Assembly (NCBI GenBank): GCA_030248215.1
Contig: JASANG010004010.1
Coordinates: forward strand, 1 to 64,000
Source of the DNA: Enoplolaimus lenunculus
Taxonomy: Eukaryota > Nematoda > Enoplea > Enoplida > Thoracostomopsidae
DNA: 64,000 bases
Reading direction: 5' to 3'
Below the pieces are notes generated by a model, which saw only the letters and a list, made by a program, of their open reading frames with translations, searched no databases and was not told the origin of the DNA. The translations under genes and the position numbers were made by a program. Of this stretch, positions 61,561 through 64,000 are shown piece by piece (the first letter of the stretch is position 1; every line of letters begins with the position of its first letter).

Positions 61561-61988
61561 CCTGTTCTGTAAATTGATCAATAGCTTTGATTGCGCACCG
61601 CGTTCTAGCCTTACGCTTGAATTCAAGCCTTGGCTAATACTTAGATCCTACGCTCAGTGTTCGAGATGTGGTTCATATATATGTTACTTAAAAAGGCTTG
61701 AAATTATATATCAATTTTTTTCAACAGCAGCACATTTGAATACTCATTATATCGACGCATAAAGATTTTAGCAAATTTAGTAATCTCTAACTCGTTGATA
61801 ATCTAAATGTTTACCTTATCCGGCACCAGAACTGTGTTTTTGAAGGTTTCAAAGGTGATTTTACTTATTGCATTTTTAATCGTTTGTTGCGTAGGTTGAT
61901 AACTACAATCTGACAACTTTTGTTGCTTTCATACTCCTAAGTACCTTCGTAACTATGCCTAAATTACATGCCTTCCGGGAATTAGTTT

Positions 61989-62172
61989 CAGGGGCGTATA
62001 GGGAGATTGGAAATGAAAAGGATACAGCACAGAAATTTCAGGAAAGATTCAAAGAACAGCACTTACTCAGGCTGTGGAACAACCTGCAAGTCAGAACATT
62101 TTTTTACTCTCGCTCGCAGTAAATTTAGGCGTGGTAGTAGCCACCCGAAATAGAATTCTGGCTACGCCTCTG
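61989..62172. mobile_element. 184-bp hAT-type MITE with CAGGGGCGTA ends
   Basis: The left end is CAGGGGCGTA and the right end CTGGCTACGCCTCTG, a frequent hAT MITE end. The flanks share TTAGTT, consistent with a worn target duplication. No coding capacity. Confidence 0.6.
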
Positions 62173-63339
62173 TTAGTTATACAAACATGGTATAGTTGAT
62201 GTGCTGAACCTTTGAACTTCGAATCTTTAGTTTGAATTTAGATTTCACACAGCATGGCAAAATTTATGTTGTAAAGTGTTCAAACGAAAAGTTCGTAAAA
62301 TGTGTTGCATTAATTAATTACTATTCATTGTAGATATTTGCAGCACTGTAATGTCGTTGAATTGGAACAAAGGTGTGTGCAAGTTAGCATAGTACTTTTG
62401 AGTTTCCCGCGTGCCTGAAAAATGTGGGAGGACTAATTTACTGAAATTTACATTTAGTTTACTTTGGTTAGCATTTATAGTGTCACTTTTATTGATTCAG
62501 TGGTTTGAAACTTTTAATCTGTTTGCTTTACCCGTAGCCATTCGACCGAAAATAGCGATATCCTGTTGACACCTATATAGACTCAATCTGGGTAAACAGA
62601 AGGGAAAATAACAAAATATCTTTTGCTATTCTTGCTACAGGAGTGGTTATTTTGTATATTGTTGTGGGTAGTAGTTTAATCCTTCTTATGCCGCTAATAC
62701 CACGTTATTACTACTCAGAAATTACTTAAGCGTTGGCAACTGTGCGCTAATTTTAGCAGAATTTCTAAACTTGTTTTGCAGCAAAAGCAAAAATTATTTA
62801 GTTTTTTTATTTGCATACAAAGGAAGGTTGTATTGATTGACTTAGCCGAAACACATAAGTAGTTTTACACTACGTTTCAAACGATCACGACAAGAAGCAC
62901 AATTGTAGCGTTCACTTTTTCATTTTGAATGAACTTTACTGCAGCAAAATTTTAAGTTTCTGAAATCTGTATGTCATTGTTGTACATAAAATAAGTTTTT
63001 AGTACCGGTTGAGCCACTGAATCCGCATAGCTGACACTGTCCATGTTCAGTTTGTAGGTTCATGTTTAAAGTGTAAACATTTGAACGATAATAGTTGAAG
63101 AAAGTTGTGTACAAGGCAATGAAAACATTTTGAACTCAAATTCAGATTTATGAAGGTGATGGTATTTTGTAGAGAATTGAATGAGATCAATTCATCGGTA
63201 TATCCACATTTGAAATATTTGATTGTAGAAGAGTATTAAAAAAATTCCTAAAACGTACAGGACTTTGACAGCAGTACATCTATTTTTGACAAACTTAATT
63301 TGACACATGACAGCACCTGCCGAAGCAGGTATCGCATAA

Positions 63340-63490
63340 TATTTTACCCTCGTGAAATATTGCCATCCACGATATTTTGTCATCCAATGAGGTATAAAAC
63401 TGTGCCTCCCATGGTATTTCCCCTCGGTGACATTTCACAACCCGTTTAGGTATGTCAATTTTTAACTTGATATTTTGCCCCCCTCCAATA
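63340..63490. repeat. Degenerate array of about 25 bp units
   Basis: aatattttaccctcgtga, aatattgccatccacg, atattttgtcatccaatg, ggtatttcccctcggtga and atattttgcccccctcc follow each other. The units are much diverged. Confidence 0.5.
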
Positions 63491-63699
63491 TTTTGCTATG
63501 ATTTTGTTGCTTGATTTCACTTTGCTCAGTAAAACAAACTGTTTGGTGGCCAACAGATGTCGATTATTTAGTCAATCAGAAAAGAGTATTCGCAACATCC
63601 CATCGTATTTGTTTAGCTAAATATATTCGTTCTTGGGCTACATTTACAATATTATGACTAATGTTACTTTTGAAAACGTAAAATTATGCTAAGCAAGGA

Positions 63700-63765
63700 T
63701 ATTTACTGAACCTGAGCCTTAGCGCAAACATAAGCCAAAACTTATTAAGTCTAAGAAAGCAATTT
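63700..63765. repeat. Worn TTAGGC-like array at the right edge
   Basis: ctgagccttagcgcaaacat and aagccaaaacttattaagtc resemble heavily changed hexamers of family T. Confidence 0.35.
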
Positions 63766-64000
63766 TTGTTTATGCAACCTTCGCTGCGATGGAATAGTAC
63801 GCAAATTACTGCCCATGTGCAATTCAGTGTTATCATAGCTGCTGAGACGTATGACCGGTATTAGGTATTTCAACAACCTGTAACGCGTTATTGTTTTTTT
63901 AATTTTAGGTAATCCAAAACCAGTCATGATTTGAAAAATATATTGACTGCTATTGTCAACTTGTTTTTATTATAAGCATCTAGAATTAAATACATAAGCT

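Noticed and set aside
61385-61762. 125-codon plus ORF
   Set aside because: The middle is the translated TTAGGC-like array.
1-64000. CRISPR arrays or bacterial operons
   Set aside because: No regularly spaced repeats with unique spacers and no prokaryotic gene packing; the minisatellites are direct tandem units without spacers.

Overview
This window looks like nuclear DNA of an invertebrate animal. The evidence is two multi-exon genes with GT-AG introns (one GC-AG), AT-rich intergenic DNA crowded with short non-autonomous transposons and tRNA-derived SINEs, and a complete lack of bacterial gene packing. Degenerate TTAGGC-type hexamers, the nematode telomere unit, recur at about a dozen loci, and the intron 3' ends are short and T-rich. 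Together these hint at a nematode, but the species cannot be fixed from the sequence alone.

Layout. 1-8.7 kb is a visibly more GC-rich block. It carries one long intronless ORF on the minus strand (519 aa, 651-2210) with SGNH-hydrolase-like sequence blocks, a CAA/TTG low-complexity tract in front of it, and then about 6 kb with no convincing gene. 8.7-10.1 kb is a cluster of tRNA-derived SINEs, including a near-perfect palindrome and a tandem duplication. 10.2-16.7 kb (+) is a complete nine-exon gene for the proliferation-associated protein PA2G4/EBP1 (437 aa). 16.8-22.9 kb is intergenic DNA dominated by hAT-like elements and MITEs. 23.0-29.7 kb (-) is a complete five-exon class A neuropeptide receptor gene of the FMRFamide-receptor type (426 aa). 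From 29.7 kb to the right end I find no gene I can name. That stretch is AT-rich DNA full of MITEs, minisatellites and degenerate TTAGGC arrays, with one exon-like ORF near 59.5 kb.

The two identified genes are unrelated in function (translation/growth control versus neuropeptide signalling). They converge with about 6 kb of transposon-rich DNA between their 3' ends, and nothing suggests an operon. Both have mobile elements in their introns: a 611-bp MITE and a hAT-like element with CCGAGA motif arrays in PA2G4, and an ATCCGG-rich hAT-like element 54 bp upstream of the last receptor exon.

The most unusual signals are: the SGNH-like ORF in its compositional island; several hAT-like elements whose ends are built of different short-motif arrays (ATCCGG, CTCCGG, CCGAGA), one with a perfect 8-bp target duplication; and a repeat family that seems to spread TTAGGC-like hexamers through the genome. 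Exon boundaries were derived by eye from reading frame and splice consensus. No database search was possible.
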